This document shows, piece by piece, positions 32,501-45,700 of a stretch of 64,000 bases of DNA. The translations under genes were made by a program, and so were the position numbers. Source of the stretch: Linum tenue. Lineage: Eukaryota; Streptophyta; Magnoliopsida; Malpighiales; Linaceae. Each line of letters starts with the position of its first letter. The stretch's first letter is position 1. The notes below the pieces were generated by a model, which was not told the DNA's origin, did no database searches, and saw only the letters and a program-made list of their open reading frames with translations. The stretch is from NCBI GenBank assembly GCA_946122785.1, contig CAMGYJ010000010.1:51646162-51710161 (forward strand), given 5' to 3'.

Positions 32501-33405
32501 GAAAGCAGAAGATAGTGCTCCATCTTCAAAATTGCTCAAGTTGAACTCCCCTCTGCAAACATCGCACAACGAAGCAAGATCAAGACTCTTTAAAATTGAA
32601 GATGCAATTTGACAAATGTACAGATTTTTTAAATGATACCATGCGGTTCAACAAGCAACATCAAAAGTATACACATTTCATGTTTCTTGAACAATAATGT
32701 AACCACAATTTGCAACCGAGACAGTGAAGTTCGCATGTCAAAGATTACACCCTTAAGATGAAGAGATTACATAGAGCCTTACTGTATTCCAGTGCCAGCA
32801 GTGCACGTACCATTCGACGTGCAAGTCTTGGGGCTCCCATTTACCCCATTACTTGCCATCGCTCCTCTCTCCATATAATTTATCAAGTTGACCACACAAA
32901 AGATTACCAGCAACCTGGCAAAAAGCGCATGATTAATAAATATAGTTATGCATCATAGTGCCTACTTATAAAGAGCAAAAACTTAGAGATGTTAGTCATC
33001 AAGATTTCCAAATCCTCTCATGGGCAATATAAAATCAATTAGCTTTGTTCACATCAATCTCTGTTCCTCTCCTTCATCAACCTCTAGTTAAATGTTGAGA
33101 TTATCATTTTCTTTTTCGGTTTTCATGGGAAGATTATCATTTTCTTTGTAACAAAATAATTCAGCTCAAGCCAACATCTTCTGCTGAAAAAAGAAAGGGT
33201 ACTATTCATGGGAAAGTCTCCATATGATCATATTAGAAAACCTCCAGAAACAGGACGAGTGAAAACCAGATTAGACAAGAGAGTAAAGCAACCACCTTTT
33301 TGGAGTGAACCACGAAGGCTGAGAAACTGATGATGACGACGAAGAAGAAGGTTTTAAAGGTTGAGAAACTGAACTTCCCGCCACCTCTGCTCTTTCTTCC
33401 GCCAT
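29572..33405 (-). CDS. Spinster-like sphingolipid transporter (MFS), 15 exons
   Basis: Minus-strand exons: 33405-33296, 32914-32783, 32552-32451, 32365-32261, 32140-32065, 31951-31877, 31761-31659, 31567-31505, 31381-31300, 31136-31039, 30947-30871, 30779-30666, 30296-30177, 30086-29879 and 29687-29572. They join into 526 residues. After a Ser-rich cytosolic N terminus the protein has the segments of a major facilitator: LLVIFCVVNLINYMERG, the diagnostic VVGIGEASFVSLAAPFIDD, the loop after TM6, then VIGAYSYWGPKAG and GDVPSSPLVGLLQD. These match the plant Spinster homologs, predicted proton-coupled transporters. Animal relatives move sphingosine-1-phosphate or lysophospholipids; the plant substrate is inferred only. 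The C terminus is hydrophilic and Glu-rich. The splice site at 31381 was chosen to keep frame and consensus. Confidence 0.9.
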
Positions 33406-35264
33406 TACTGCGAAAACGCCACAAGTAAGATCCCCGGCCCTTCACAACAGCTGCTGACGAACAAGAGACAGAGAAGAGAGCGGAGAACCAAAACTATACG
33501 AATTCAATAAACTTTTTTCAGCTTTAATCTCTTCATAATGGGAAAACAGAAAGAGAAAGCAACAAATTGGAATCCGAAACTTTGTTTTCTTCCCTCCTTT
33601 CTTACGGACAATCTGAATGATGTAACATGTTGACTTTTTAGGAGGGTTTTTGTTTTTACGCCATTGATGGGTCGGAAAACCGTAATTGGCCGAGAAAGTA
33701 AACGCAAAAGGAGACGAATGAAGTCGGAAGAAAGCGAAAGAGAGAGGGGCAAAAGACAGAACTCAGCGGTTAATGTAGTTACCTCCAGTTGCCGGCGGGG
33801 AAGAAAACAGCAGTTTCCGGCGACAGGTGAACGAGGATATTGGATGGGGATGGCAATGGTGGTCTTTTCAGGCAACAGGGAGCTTATTAGGATTTTTTTT
33901 GGCAGAGAGATCTTTGAGAAGAAGAGTGAAAATGTAGCTGTAGGCCGAAAAACAGAATCTGAGTACAGGTAGAGTTTGGTTGGAAAACGGGAATTAATAA
34001 TTAAAGGTAATCATTTCAAAAGAATATCCATATCTTAAATTCTCTGTTCTATAGGAGGGCTATAGATTATGATTTACGATAAAGTTAAAATCATTTGATC
34101 CCCAATCTTGTTTTCGTTTTAATTTTGTTTTTCAATTCTCCATTTTTAAGGTGGAAAGTCGTACTTTCTCAAAAGTCCTAATATTATTTTGTTCTTTAGA
34201 TGTGTATAGGCTATAGTACTTATAATTTCTACTAACTTTTGTCGTTTCATAATTAGATCATTTCAGATCAATCAACAATCATTTATTAGGTCAAATGGGT
34301 TTTTAGTTTTTATGACTAATATGATATCATTTCTACTTTCATTTTCATAGTTGAGGTGGTCAAATAAAATTGTTTGATTTGAGGATGTTGATTCACAAAA
34401 TTTTACAATTTGTTGATAATATTCGTCGATTGGTGTGGTTTTGGTAAAAGTTTAACCTGAATCATAAAATGGATTGAATGATCAAAATGAAATATGATGA
34501 TAGAGTCCAATAACACTACACGATGCATTCTAAAAATGACACTTATAGGTTATCAAGAAGATTGAACATATACACAATCTCTTTGTTTTTCTTATTAGCC
34601 GGCGGTTAACTAGATCATTCCAACTTCTTATTTATTTTTTACCATTACATTCTCGGGTAAAAAAAATAATTAGTTTAAATTTTTAGAACAAATACGACTC
34701 ATCAATGTGTATGTGTAGTATGTCATATGAAAGTCTTTGTTAATTGAAAATATATTGTTGAATTAATTCAGGAAATAGACTCGCAACCACATTTTGAAGA
34801 CTTCCATCATATTGAATAATTGATAAAGTCAAAAGTTGCCTTTGCATTTTCAGACATTTCCTTTCCCACTGAACATCATAACAATAAAAGATTACTGAAT
34901 TGGATAAAAACAAAATCCAAAAATAGTATAAAATATATTTCGATATTATTTTATTCGAACAAAATACGGTCATTCTTGGTTAGAATGCGAAGTTGATTGA
35001 ATTTAAAAACAAACAACCTTTGAATTCGAGAATAGAAATCAAAGTTGAATAATTCATCATTTCGATTTCGATCATATAGTGAAGTACGATTCACTCCAAT
35101 TACAATAAACATTGATTCAGGTCGATTAAGTCAGTTGTATATCATATCATATCTTTGCCCAACCCTCTGGAACTGAGTTGGGCTACCACAAAACATGAGT
35201 TTTTAAGTTTTGACAAACTGTTAAACGCATTTACAGTAAAATGATTTCTAGACTCGCTATACCT
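33406..35264. promoter_or_regulatory. Upstream region of the transporter gene and AT-rich spacer
   Basis: The first 500 bases or so upstream of the transporter start are GC-richer and should include leader and promoter. From about 33980 the sequence is AT-rich and I see no gene or repeat I can support. Confidence 0.4.
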
Positions 35265-37139
35265 TTACTTGGTGAGCTTTGGCGAGAGGTAAAACTTGGG
35301 ATCCCTGAAGAACCTTACGATGGTCTCAGCCTTGTCAGGGGAAATGCCAGTCTTCTCCAAGATGCTTTCCTTGGTCGCCTTAGCAACGGCTTCAATCGAA
35401 CCTATACCTTGATTCAGCTGCCAAAACCATCGCCCAAAATTTTTCAAATACATCAGCACCATAGTGTGCAACTTTTCAAGCAACCTCAAGAAAGTTCCCT
35501 ACAGTACTTTAGGCATACTGCCATTGCAGAAATCTGCCAGGGATTCTTATGAAAAGTTGCAGAGATATATATATGTCATTAGAAACAAAAAAAAAAATGT
35601 ATACGGCTAATGCAACTAGTAAGATGGATGATTGCATTACCATATTCGCGTCGTGGCTGTCGATGCCTGGTATTGAAGTGATCGCTTTAATGAAATTCTC
35701 CAACGTTTGCACCGATCCCAGCCTCTTCTCATATGCAACAAAAAAGCACAAGAATACAAGGTTGGAAGAAGCACCAAAAGGTGGAGGTAACAATTGATCA
35801 TGAACCATGATTTTAACACACAAACCTCAGCTTTCATTGTTGAGGTAACATCCTGCTGCTTGCATGCTGCAAAACTCAGAGATCAAATCAAACAAGACAC
35901 TACTCATACTATTAAAGTCAACCACATTACTTGTCAAGGACGCATATAATAAGAAACTTAAGCATCAAGCATACATAATTACAGATATCATTGCTCACCC
36001 CCACGTGAATGTGCTATCTTGACCATCTTCTCAAACCCCATCTCCAAGTCCTGAACTGGCACAAATGGTGGCCGGCCAATCTCCATCCCACATCTGATTC
36101 CCACAGCATCATAGCAAAACAACTTTGTAACCACCAGAGACGGCACAAAAACCAGTAGCAGGATTCTCAGCAAGAGGGGTTTGAAAGAGGAATCTCACTT
36201 GAAGTAAGAGCGCACAAATGAATCATTCTTCTCCTTCGTGGGTAAGCACACAACAACATACAGGTTTGCGAAACGCGCCTTCAGCTTCTGAACTCTGTGC
36301 CAACTCACAACAAACATATAATCAGCACCAATACTATTTGCGACAAATCGATTCTTCACATAGTACTCAGCATTGGATCTACAGCATAATCGACATGTTT
36401 TCTCTATGTTTAAGGTGGTATATAAGAGAATGAGTGAAAGTTCTAATGGAGAACTATTGTGAGAATCAACATTCATCCTTGTTCAATACTTTTAAAGTTT
36501 CAACTCCTAACCTAAAATTACGAGTGCATTTAAATCAAGGAAGTTCTTCTACCTGTTGAAGACTAGATCGGTGTTGCTGCAATCCCAGTTAGTAACGAAG
36601 ATGAACGCCACTGAAAGACCTCCACAGTTGAAAATGAGATCCTAAACCACAGAGAGATTCAGCAACCATCGGAAGCCAAACGGGAAAAGGAAACGAGGTC
36701 GAATTACAGTAGAGCAAACAAGTAAGAACTAGGGTAAGGGAACAGTACTGGAGCAATCGGAACGAAGTTGAGACGGAAGGAACTCGCGTTAAGAAACGAC
36801 GACACGAAATCGATGTACGACGGAGTTTGTTCGTCTCTCCATTTGCTGCTCATCATACACACGCCTGCGGTTCGTCCGCCTCCGCCTCCACCTGCCAAGC
36901 GAAGTTCAATCACATCAAATCGAACTCTCGATCAAACACAGACGAAGTAACCCAGCGCCAAGAGAGGCGTAATTTCTGAAACATAGCTACGCGTTCGATC
37001 GCAATCGATCTTTCTCACTCGTTCACGATTTTCTCAGCGACCAAACGGAAAATGCTCATCCGAACATCGAGAAGAAAGCAAGGGTGAATTGGATGGGGAA
37101 GGAACCTGAATTCTTCGAGTTTGAACTTAGAGACGCCAT
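35265..37139 (-). CDS. PTD: PARTING DANCERS homolog (ERCC1-like meiotic crossover protein), eight exons
   Basis: Minus-strand exons: 37139-37106, 36891-36749, 36641-36553, 36294-36199, 36093-35999, 35866-35826, 35727-35641 and 35417-35265. They give 245 residues; exon 7 could start three bases later without changing the frame. The central domain ([48 protein letters not shown]) is an ERCC1/XPF-type nuclease-like fold. The C-terminal part ([14 protein letters not shown] then [21 protein letters not shown]) is a helix-hairpin-helix pair. This combination matches plant PTD, which with the XPF-like SHOC1 promotes class I meiotic crossovers. Like ERCC1, it lacks an obvious ERKxxxD nuclease motif, so it would be the non-catalytic partner. 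The N terminus is short and Gly-rich. Confidence 0.85.
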
Positions 37140-38742
37140 TTCCAGAATGCTCTCTCTCGAGCGAGGAAGACGACGATCTCCTGCGGCAGTGAAACGATAC
37201 AAAGAGAACCGATCTCTGTCTTCACAGTTCACTGAGAAATGCTCTTTGTTGGCGGGAAGAAGGGGAATGTCGGTGGAAGTAATGGGCCGAGCCCAAATCA
37301 GAATCTGTCTTGTAAGGAGAAAGGGGAGATTCCGCTTAAAGAAATGGGCTTTTAAAAGCCCAGCTAGCAAGCACGGAATCAGATAAGCCCATATTACAAA
37401 ATCCAGCAAACCCGAGGTTTCGTTTCTTCTCTTCTCTATTCCACTTCCCGCCGGCGGTTCAAGGACAGACGAGCAGAGCGGCGTCGGGCTTTTCTTTCCG
37501 TCCCGGCGGTTAGTGAAGTTTAACTACTCGTTGGGAGATTTTTGTGGTCATTTGATGATTGGTTTTTAGTTCTATGATTGCATGTTGGTCTATATGTGCG
37601 CTCGAGTGGAAAAAGTCGATCCTTTATTGGAGGTCATAAGATGTTTGAAGAACTCAGAACTTCCATCTGCTGCACATTTGGTTTTTATGTTTATATGGGT
37701 TTTGTTCAAGGTTCCAAGAAAATAATGCATGTTTGAAGTCTCTTTTAACAAGAACAAGACCGATTATGGATGACAAACAAATACCCAGTTTTAGGTCCCT
37801 GACCTCCATCATCTTCAGTTGCTCACTGGTTTTTTCTTCTAGAAATGCTAAATCTTTTGGGTGGGGGATAAAAACTGCAAGTAGCAAAATTTTCCAGCGT
37901 ATATGATTGTTGCTGTTGGGTCGACCATTAGCTTCTCTAACAAATTTGTCCAGCATTTTGAACCTACTGGACCTTAATGGTAAGTAGACTTGCTGAGGTC
38001 CTGAGGATTGGCAATTGCCCTGCATTTTTTAATTTACTGGACCTTAGTTGTAAGTAGACTTGTTGAAACTAATTTGTTAGAGAAGTTCTCGAGTAACGCT
38101 GATGAGTTATGATATACTTTGGTGGAAGTTCTCGTACATAGTCCTCTGAAGACCATGGCGTTTGGTTTTCATTTTGGGATGATAATGGTGTCTATTTTGT
38201 GGAATTTTATAGCAATTATCACTCATATGATGTGTCTGCGAATTCAGTAAGTGTGCTGATTGAAAATTTTCTTACATGATTTAGTGTCTCTGTACCCCCC
38301 TAAGTCTGTCCTTAGAAATGTGATGTATTCACTTAGGTTGCTGAGATTTACTGTTCGTATCTATCAATACCAGGAGATTTCAAATGTCTTCATTCTGAGT
38401 GAAGAGCACCCGGTAGGCTTATTCACATCATAACTGTGCAGAGATTGATCCAGGTCTCATATTTTTGCCTTCTTCCTTTATCCTTCTTCCCCTTTACGAT
38501 ACATAAAGTATGAGGGCTTGTAGTCGTAGGCTAGCTGCTTTAGAGTGTAATGAGAAGAAGTTTGAGCAATGAAGAGCGATTGTCTACTTTAGTTTCACTA
38601 GACTTCTTCTGCCACCCACCTTGTTTTGTAGATGTTATGATTTCCTTAGGATTGTTTTGTTTTTGTTGTTCCGATGCCTCTTCTCTTCACTATGTGTTTA
38701 TTTTACCTGGTGTTCGTTTATGAAGGGTAAGGAAATATCAAA
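37140..38742. promoter_or_regulatory. Divergent upstream region between PTD and the tRNA(His) guanylyltransferase gene
   Basis: The two genes are transcribed away from each other, so both promoters lie here. The THG1 leader probably starts near 37430 (CTTCTCTATTCC, pyrimidine-rich) and may contain an intron, since 1.3 kb separates that point from the start codon. A 32-base imperfect direct repeat lies at 37965-37996 and 38035-38066, bracketed by a 15-base inverted pair (CTTCTCTAACAAATT / AATTTGTTAGAGAAG). Confidence 0.45.
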
Positions 38743-41700
38743 ATGGCCAATAGTAAATATGAGTACGTGAAGTCATTTGAAGTTGAAGATGAAATTGCAC
38801 TTCCCAGTATCATTGTTGTTCGACTTCATGCTCGTGACTTTGTAAGGTAATGTTCTACCTTCTTGGGCTTTCATGTAATTAGCATCTACTTGTAAAATTG
38901 TGAGTTTAAGTACCAAGAAGGATAATAGGAAAGCATATAGATGAATTTGAGTTTAAGAAGCAAGTAACTCAGACCATAATTTATTTATATTTTGGGTATT
39001 ATGCATGATTAAGAGAACTTAGAACCTCTCTATCTTTCTGTTTGCACTGACAAACTTATCATTTTCGCATGCTTAATAGGACAAATGCCTTCACATTTTT
39101 ACCAGCTTTGGTTTACCTTGCGTTAACAAATTGGTTTTGGTGTAAATGGCAGAACCAAAGGGTATTGAACTCTACTTTAAGACTGTTCCCATCTTAATGC
39201 TTTCTTGTTCTCGAATTTGTGCAGATTCTGCAAAGCTCACGAGCTAAGAAGGCCTTATGATGAAGAAGCCTTGGAGTTGATGAACTCATGTGCGGAATTT
39301 GTGCAGAGAAAATATCCAGATATACTCTTTTCTTATGGATTCAATGATGAATACAGGTCTCATTATGTTGCATTGTTGTCCAACGTTTCTTTGATTTGGG
39401 CGTACTGTGTATTGTTTCTGACAACCTTATTCTGTGTGGATCTGGCATGCAGTTTTGTCTTTAAGAAGAAATCCAAGTTCTATGAGAGGCGAGCTAGGTA
39501 CTGTACACAAGCTATCAAGGGAAATGGAGAATTTTTAACTTAGTTTTTGTACATTTTTGTCTTCTGATGACTTAAGGCTCATGTAACTCCTTTTTATGAC
39601 TTTTCAGCAAAATTTTATCCTTGGTTACATCATGTTTCACTTCAGTATTCGTTGACAAGTGGAAAGAATTTTTCTCGGAAAGAGAACTGAAATTTCCTCC
39701 TTCATTCAGCGGACGAGTTATTGTTTGTGCAACTGTTGATGTTCTTCAACATTATCTTGCATGGAGACAACATGAATGTGAGTGGTTCCATTTACCTATG
39801 AGGCTATGACAAATGTGATTTTGTTTTACTCCAGAAGCCAGCTAGTTTTTTTAGTTACTTGGGTGAAAATTTGAGAGTGTACACTATTTCAAACTGCTTT
39901 GCAGGTTATATAACAAATCAGCATAGTGCTTGTTTTTGGGCGTTGGTTAATCAAGGGAGAACTGAAAAGGAAGCAGAAGAGATTTTGAAAGTTCATATTT
40001 TTATTTTTATTTTTTTATATATACTGTTTCCACTCCATTTTCTTATTGTTTGACTATAACCACAAAAGGTTATGTCGCTAATTCCTACATAAATTTATGA
40101 TTTTGTAGGATACGAAAAAGCAAGAGCAAAATGAGATGCTTCATCAACAATTCAATATCAATTACAATAATCTTCCGAAAATATTCCGCTGGGGTTCTTG
40201 TGTCCTACTCATGGAGGTTTTTCCTGTCATTTGGAAAAACATTAGCCATTTTCATAGATTTTCGCTTGGGCCTCAAGGGCATGTTTATCTTGTTTATAAT
40301 ATGTTCATCGTTTTATGAGCAGGTGGAAGCTATTGTAAAGTACGACAAGGATGGATGTCCTATTACAAGATTGAAAAAGCAAATATCAACAGTCCATTCT
40401 CAAGATATAGCTAGAAGAACCTTTTGGAATCAGAAGCCAAGTCTCGTAAAAGAACTGGGTTCTTTTGTGGAAGATATCAAAAGAATCGACAAAGATTATG
40501 TTAAGTATTTCCAATCCAAAAACAAGTTGATGCCATATACTTGGGGAGTCATAAGAATCGATGGAAGCCATTTCCACAAGTGAGTAACTTAAAAAGGAAA
40601 TGATAATGCATCAAAATTATGAACTTCTGATTTATGTCTGTCATACTTGGCCAGTATTGAATAATTTTGCAGTCTGCTGCGTAAAAGTCGTTTCATTTAT
40701 TGTGTCAGATTTGCTGATGTCCATAATTTCGAGAAGCCAAATGATGAACAAGCTTTGAAGTTAATGAATGAATGTGCAGTTGGTGTTCTGGATGCGTTCC
40801 GAGAATTTATATTCTCATATGGTGTTAGTGATGAGTACAGGTATAATGGAACATTCAATAATGTTTCTGGTTGAATGACTTTCAGCTTTATATTAATCTA
40901 ATTAAAGTTGAATGGCTTTCAGCTTTATATTAAAGAGAAGCAGTCACCTTCAGAGAACCCATGCTAGGTATTTCTTCTCTTCTGTTCATCTTTCACTAAC
41001 AAATATATTTACTTCAGATTCTTACCGTCAAATTGCATGTATTAAGAATATCTCAAATTGTGAAAAGTTTAGCACTTCAATTTAACCACTTAATCAAAGG
41101 AAGGTGGAATTGGATAATCTCTTCAGTTTTAAAAATCTTTTTTCTTGTTTACAAGATCTGTGTTTATTGAAGTCGTCCAAACACACAATAAGTTTGTTTG
41201 ATGTGTTTTAGCTATACAATTCTTTTTCACATTTCATTTTCTTATATAATTTCTGCAGCGATATTGTGTCTTCTGTAGTATCGTTCTTTACATCCATGTA
41301 CGTGATGAAATGGAAGGCCTTCTTTCCATTGACAGATCTAGTTTGTCAGCCCTCATTTGATGGAAGGGTTGTCTGCTATCCATCAACAGATATCCTGCGA
41401 GATTATTTGTCATGGAGGCAAGTAGATTGTGAGTAATAGCAACCAAAATCTGATATTTCTCTAACTCGCCTGGAACTCTCTAAGTTTTGTGAAGTGTAAA
41501 TGTCAATGCCAATTTCTTGCAGGCCACATAAACAACCAGTATAATACTTGTTTCTGGATGCTGGTTAAGTCAGGAAAAAGTAGAAGTGAGGCGCAGCAGA
41601 TATTAAAGGTGCTCGTCTTTACTAATCACTTAGCGTGTTCGTCAGCCATTGAAAAGTGTCAATCTGCATGCCTGAGTACTTGTCTTGTTTTTTTATTCGT

Positions 41701-42036
41701 GTCTTTTGTGCAGGGTACTCAATCACAGGAGAAAATGGAACTGCTTGCTAATAACTTTGGTATTGACTACAATGCTATAGGGGAAAAGTTACGCCTTGGT
41801 TCCTCGGCTTTCTGGGTAATTGCTTTATCTACTTCTACGGTTGTATGTGTGTACACTAATTTCTTAGGTGGCAAGATGATACAGTGGGATCTTGGTGTGT
41901 TGCTAGTTTGAATTTGAGTGGAGCTATCTTGTTTGACATGCAGGAAGAAGAGACTGGCTGCAGCAAGATTGTCGTACAACACTGCAACATAATTGATGGT
42001 GGTTTTTGGGAAGCACATCCTTACATTCTTGCTTAG
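38743..42036 (+). CDS. THG1: tRNA(His) guanylyltransferase, two-domain plant form, 13 exons
   Basis: The enzyme adds the G at position -1 of tRNA-His that histidyl-tRNA synthetase needs. Plus-strand exons: 38743-38846, 39225-39356, 39453-39497, 39608-39777, 39905-39990, 40109-40216, 40323-40579, 40709-40840, 40923-40967, 41259-41428, 41523-41608, 41714-41815 and 41944-42036. They give 509 residues. The protein is a tandem of two THG1 domains, as in other plants. The second copy has the expected metal-binding motifs, RIDGSHFHKFADVHNFEKPND and SDEYSF. The first copy keeps NDEYSF but reads RLHARDFVRFCKAHELRRP where the DG motif should be, so it is probably not catalytic. Exons 2-5 and 8-11 have identical lengths (132, 45, 170, 86), showing that the gene grew by internal duplication. 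The chosen ATG gives MANSKYEYVK, the usual plant start. Confidence 0.93.
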
Positions 42037-42746
42037 CTCTTCCAATGATTCTGGAATTCAGTTCAGTCAAAGGTATGCACATAGATTCATTATCTAAGCA
42101 TGAAACATATTCCTGCTACGTTGAGAGAAAAATCTTCCAATTCTATTCTTAAAATTATGATAATGGCTGCATTTGAAATGTTTCTTTTTTGTTCCTTTCT
42201 TGAGGCTAAACTTAGAAGTTCGCTTATGAACTCACAACGGCGAGCCAATTGCTTCTCAAAGGTGCAATCAAGTGCAATATTTTGATTGCAGGCTGCCAAC
42301 TAGAGGTCAATGGTGCATGAAGATATTTTATGGAGATCGCTGTCTCAAGTTCTCATGCTTAAGCTAATACGGTAGCCTCTCTTTAGGAGTGAAGGTGCTC
42401 AAGTGTATTGGCTGAGAATTATGTCCTAGAACACCATTCTAATGAGGAATTTGTATTCTATAATCCTTTGACACTAATGTTGTGACATTTATGATGCATA
42501 TTCAAAGATGTACATTGTAGATTCTTCTCACAACATTGATTTTTGCTGTCTGCCTATATCAGAACACAATTCAGGGAACATCTAACAAAATCCACCATTA
42601 GCTACGAACTCAATTAGAAAACAACAATTGCGTAGAACCTTTAATACAATCAAACTGAACTCAAACAGAGGTAGTTCAGTTTGAAAGAACAAAAAAAAAG
42701 TGGCATACACATAACACGAGAAATGCAGGTAAACTGGCCTCAAAAC
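42037..42746. other. Convergent 3' region between THG1 and ARP2
   Basis: The two genes converge, so this holds both 3' untranslated regions. No coding region or repeat is supported; a minus-strand 69-codon frame at 42090-42299 has no recognisable features. Confidence 0.5.
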
Positions 42747-45700
42747 TCATGCTTGACCACACTTGTTCAGGCAATCAACTCCATCTTCTAGATAATCTTC
42801 TCTGCTGATCCAGAACTCAGGTGCATCCTACACAGACAAAGATGCCCGGTGAACCCACATTTGATGGCCGAAACAATAACCCTTGTAAACTGAAGGGTAT
42901 GCATGAGGATGCTTTATAACCATGGACAAGTGAGAGAGAAAGATACCTTCATAATGCCAGCAAGAACTGCACCTCCTAGGTAGACCATATGCTTTCTTCG
43001 TGGTGGATCCTCAATCCTTAATCGCAATTTCTGCAGAAATGTTTTGACTATTCAGTGAACCATTTCATGAAGCAAATATAGAAGAGGAAAAACGTAGCTG
43101 CATCGTTTCCCACAAACCCTTTCGATTGTGATTGATCTTACCTTCAACCCATCTTTGTTTCCCTTCAAAACAGCATCAAGATACCGATCCTGTATTTCCT
43201 TCTCCAAGCTGGACGAACAGTAAAAGTTAACAAATGGGTAAGAAGCCAAAGACCATAAACCAGTATTAGAGTTTAGTATCTTATCAATAGTTGTGACAGG
43301 AGATAAGACCAATTACCGGCTAGGCAAGCCAGGATACATGGTGCTTCCTCCACTCAATACAATATGTTGGTATAGCTGCAAATGCAGAGAAAGATTTGGT
43401 CTTTTAATAGTTGGCGCTTCAAGAAGAGTTAGAAAGAAGAGTCATAGTTGAGACCTATGAGCATAAAACGAAATTTAGACGTGCCAAAACAATACAGAGA
43501 AAGATTTGGTCTTTTAATAGTTGGCGCTTCAAGAAGAGTTAGAAAGAAGAGTCATAGTTGAGACCTATGAGCATAAAACGAAATTTAGACGTGCCAAAAC
43601 AATACAGATAACTGTACCGTCATTCTGTTATCGATATCCATTTCCTGAATGCAGTGAAACACCATGTCAGCCATTCCATCACCTTCAACATCAATAAGTT
43701 CCTGTTCAAAAGGGAAATCAGTCCTAAGTTTCAGAAACTTCCAAGAAATTGATAGTCGACATGACCTTGAACATCACTGGTTTCAAGGTGTGCAAAATAG
43801 TATGACACAAAGCCAATCATAACATCCACTACTACTCCAAAACAACAAGATGAAACTGCAAAATTCAACTTCATAAACATTAACTGTCATACACGTGTTT
43901 TGGGCTAACTAAATTCAGGGGGATCTTACATATATAGATTGCAAAAATGAGGGTAAGAGATGCTTACTGGTGTGAAAAGAGCCTCAGGTGCCTGAAACCG
44001 TTCTGTTCCTACTTTAATGGTTCTTCCATCTGGCAGCTGATTGATATATAAGAAATCAATATTTCTGATTGATAGGTATCTAAGAACACCAGAATCATAC
44101 CATTAAGAAACCCAGAGATTTAACACTATCTACCTAAATGTAGAAGCATCATTTCAGATAAATCTTAGTCATATTCTACATAACGGAATGATGTAAAGAT
44201 CAACCAGTAAGTTGAGCCCCTTGGTTAATTGAACAGATGCTAAGAAATCCTGAAGAAAAGATAACATGTGCATAAGTCGACTAGAAACACAGACAAAAAC
44301 CGTAGGAAGACATTTGGCTTACAGTATAATGCTTGACAAGAATAGTAGTCTCAAGTCCCAGTTGGTATTCCCTCTTGTAATCATAACTGTTGAAAATTGA
44401 AATGCTTGAAAATTAGATTATTCTAAATCAGCCTTCAATTATCAACTAAACCAGAACATGGTTATTTCACCTTATGTAGCAAAGCTTCTCTTTCATTTCA
44501 CGAACAGTCTCAAAGTCAGCATTCCTGTTCATTGCATACCTACGCCAAACACAGAGGTGCAAAGTAGTTGATGCAAATTTAGTGTGGTTGGAAAGAAAAT
44601 TGTAACCGTACAAATGAACTAACTTGTGAGAGAAATGTAGGTCTTTACCCTCTCCGTGAAAGAAGGTCAATCAGATACGATGTTATGTGCCGACCAGCGA
44701 CATTCATCCGCTTCGTAAGATGAGGAAATGAGTAACCATCAACAACAGGAACCTAAGAAAAAGTAATTATGTTAGCAACTTGAACCATAATAGTAAAGAT
44801 AAATCTTGCCCTTCAAAAACAGAACAGGCCCTTCAAAAGTTTTACCACATGAGTGACACCATCACCAGAGTCGATGACAAGTCCAGTCAGCAAACCTGCA
44901 AGATTGCGTTGAGTTGAGAAAGAACCAGAAACACGATGGCATGACCATTCAACAAAGTGATATTTCCATTTATAAAGCAAGCCTAAAGTTCTGAATTGCC
45001 AACCACTTGCATGCAAAAATAAGATTTAAACCTTCTTCTACCAAGTCAAGCACCTTGGGCGTACAATGTCAACACTGCTTGGATTTGAATGAAGACCCCA
45101 GCAAAGTTATATTTCTCGAACATAGTCTCAATCTGTATTTTGAAGACAAGGTCAGCGAAGTGACTGTCATTAACCCAAAAAACACCGAAAAACAAACTGA
45201 AAAGGCATCTGGGTATACAAAAGTCAAGGGCAAACCATCAGTTCACGATTCTTTTTTGGATTAAGAGGTGGATCAGTGAGCAGAATCTTGCACTCAGATG
45301 GGTCTATCTGTTCAAAGCAAGTAGCACGGCAACCTTACTTGGTAGATCTTAATAACCAAGACTCAACCAAAAAGATTAAAATTGCATCTCCTCTCATCAA
45401 ACAGAAACAACACAATATTTACCTTAAGTTCATTGTAGAATGCATGATCCCACACATGACCCATGTCATCCCAATTCTGGATGATTCCATTGTTGACAGG
45501 ATAAGATATGTCCAGTTGATGCCTCAATTCCGCACAAGATTCTCCAACAACAATATCCTAGAGCAATCAGGAAGAAGGAAAAATCCGAGAATAAAAAAAA
45601 TGATGGAGTAAGGGGGTCTCAGTTTGTAGTTATTAGCAGAGCATAACTGAAACTCCTCAACGCTACATGGTGACAGATCGTTACAACAACAAGGCAAGAA

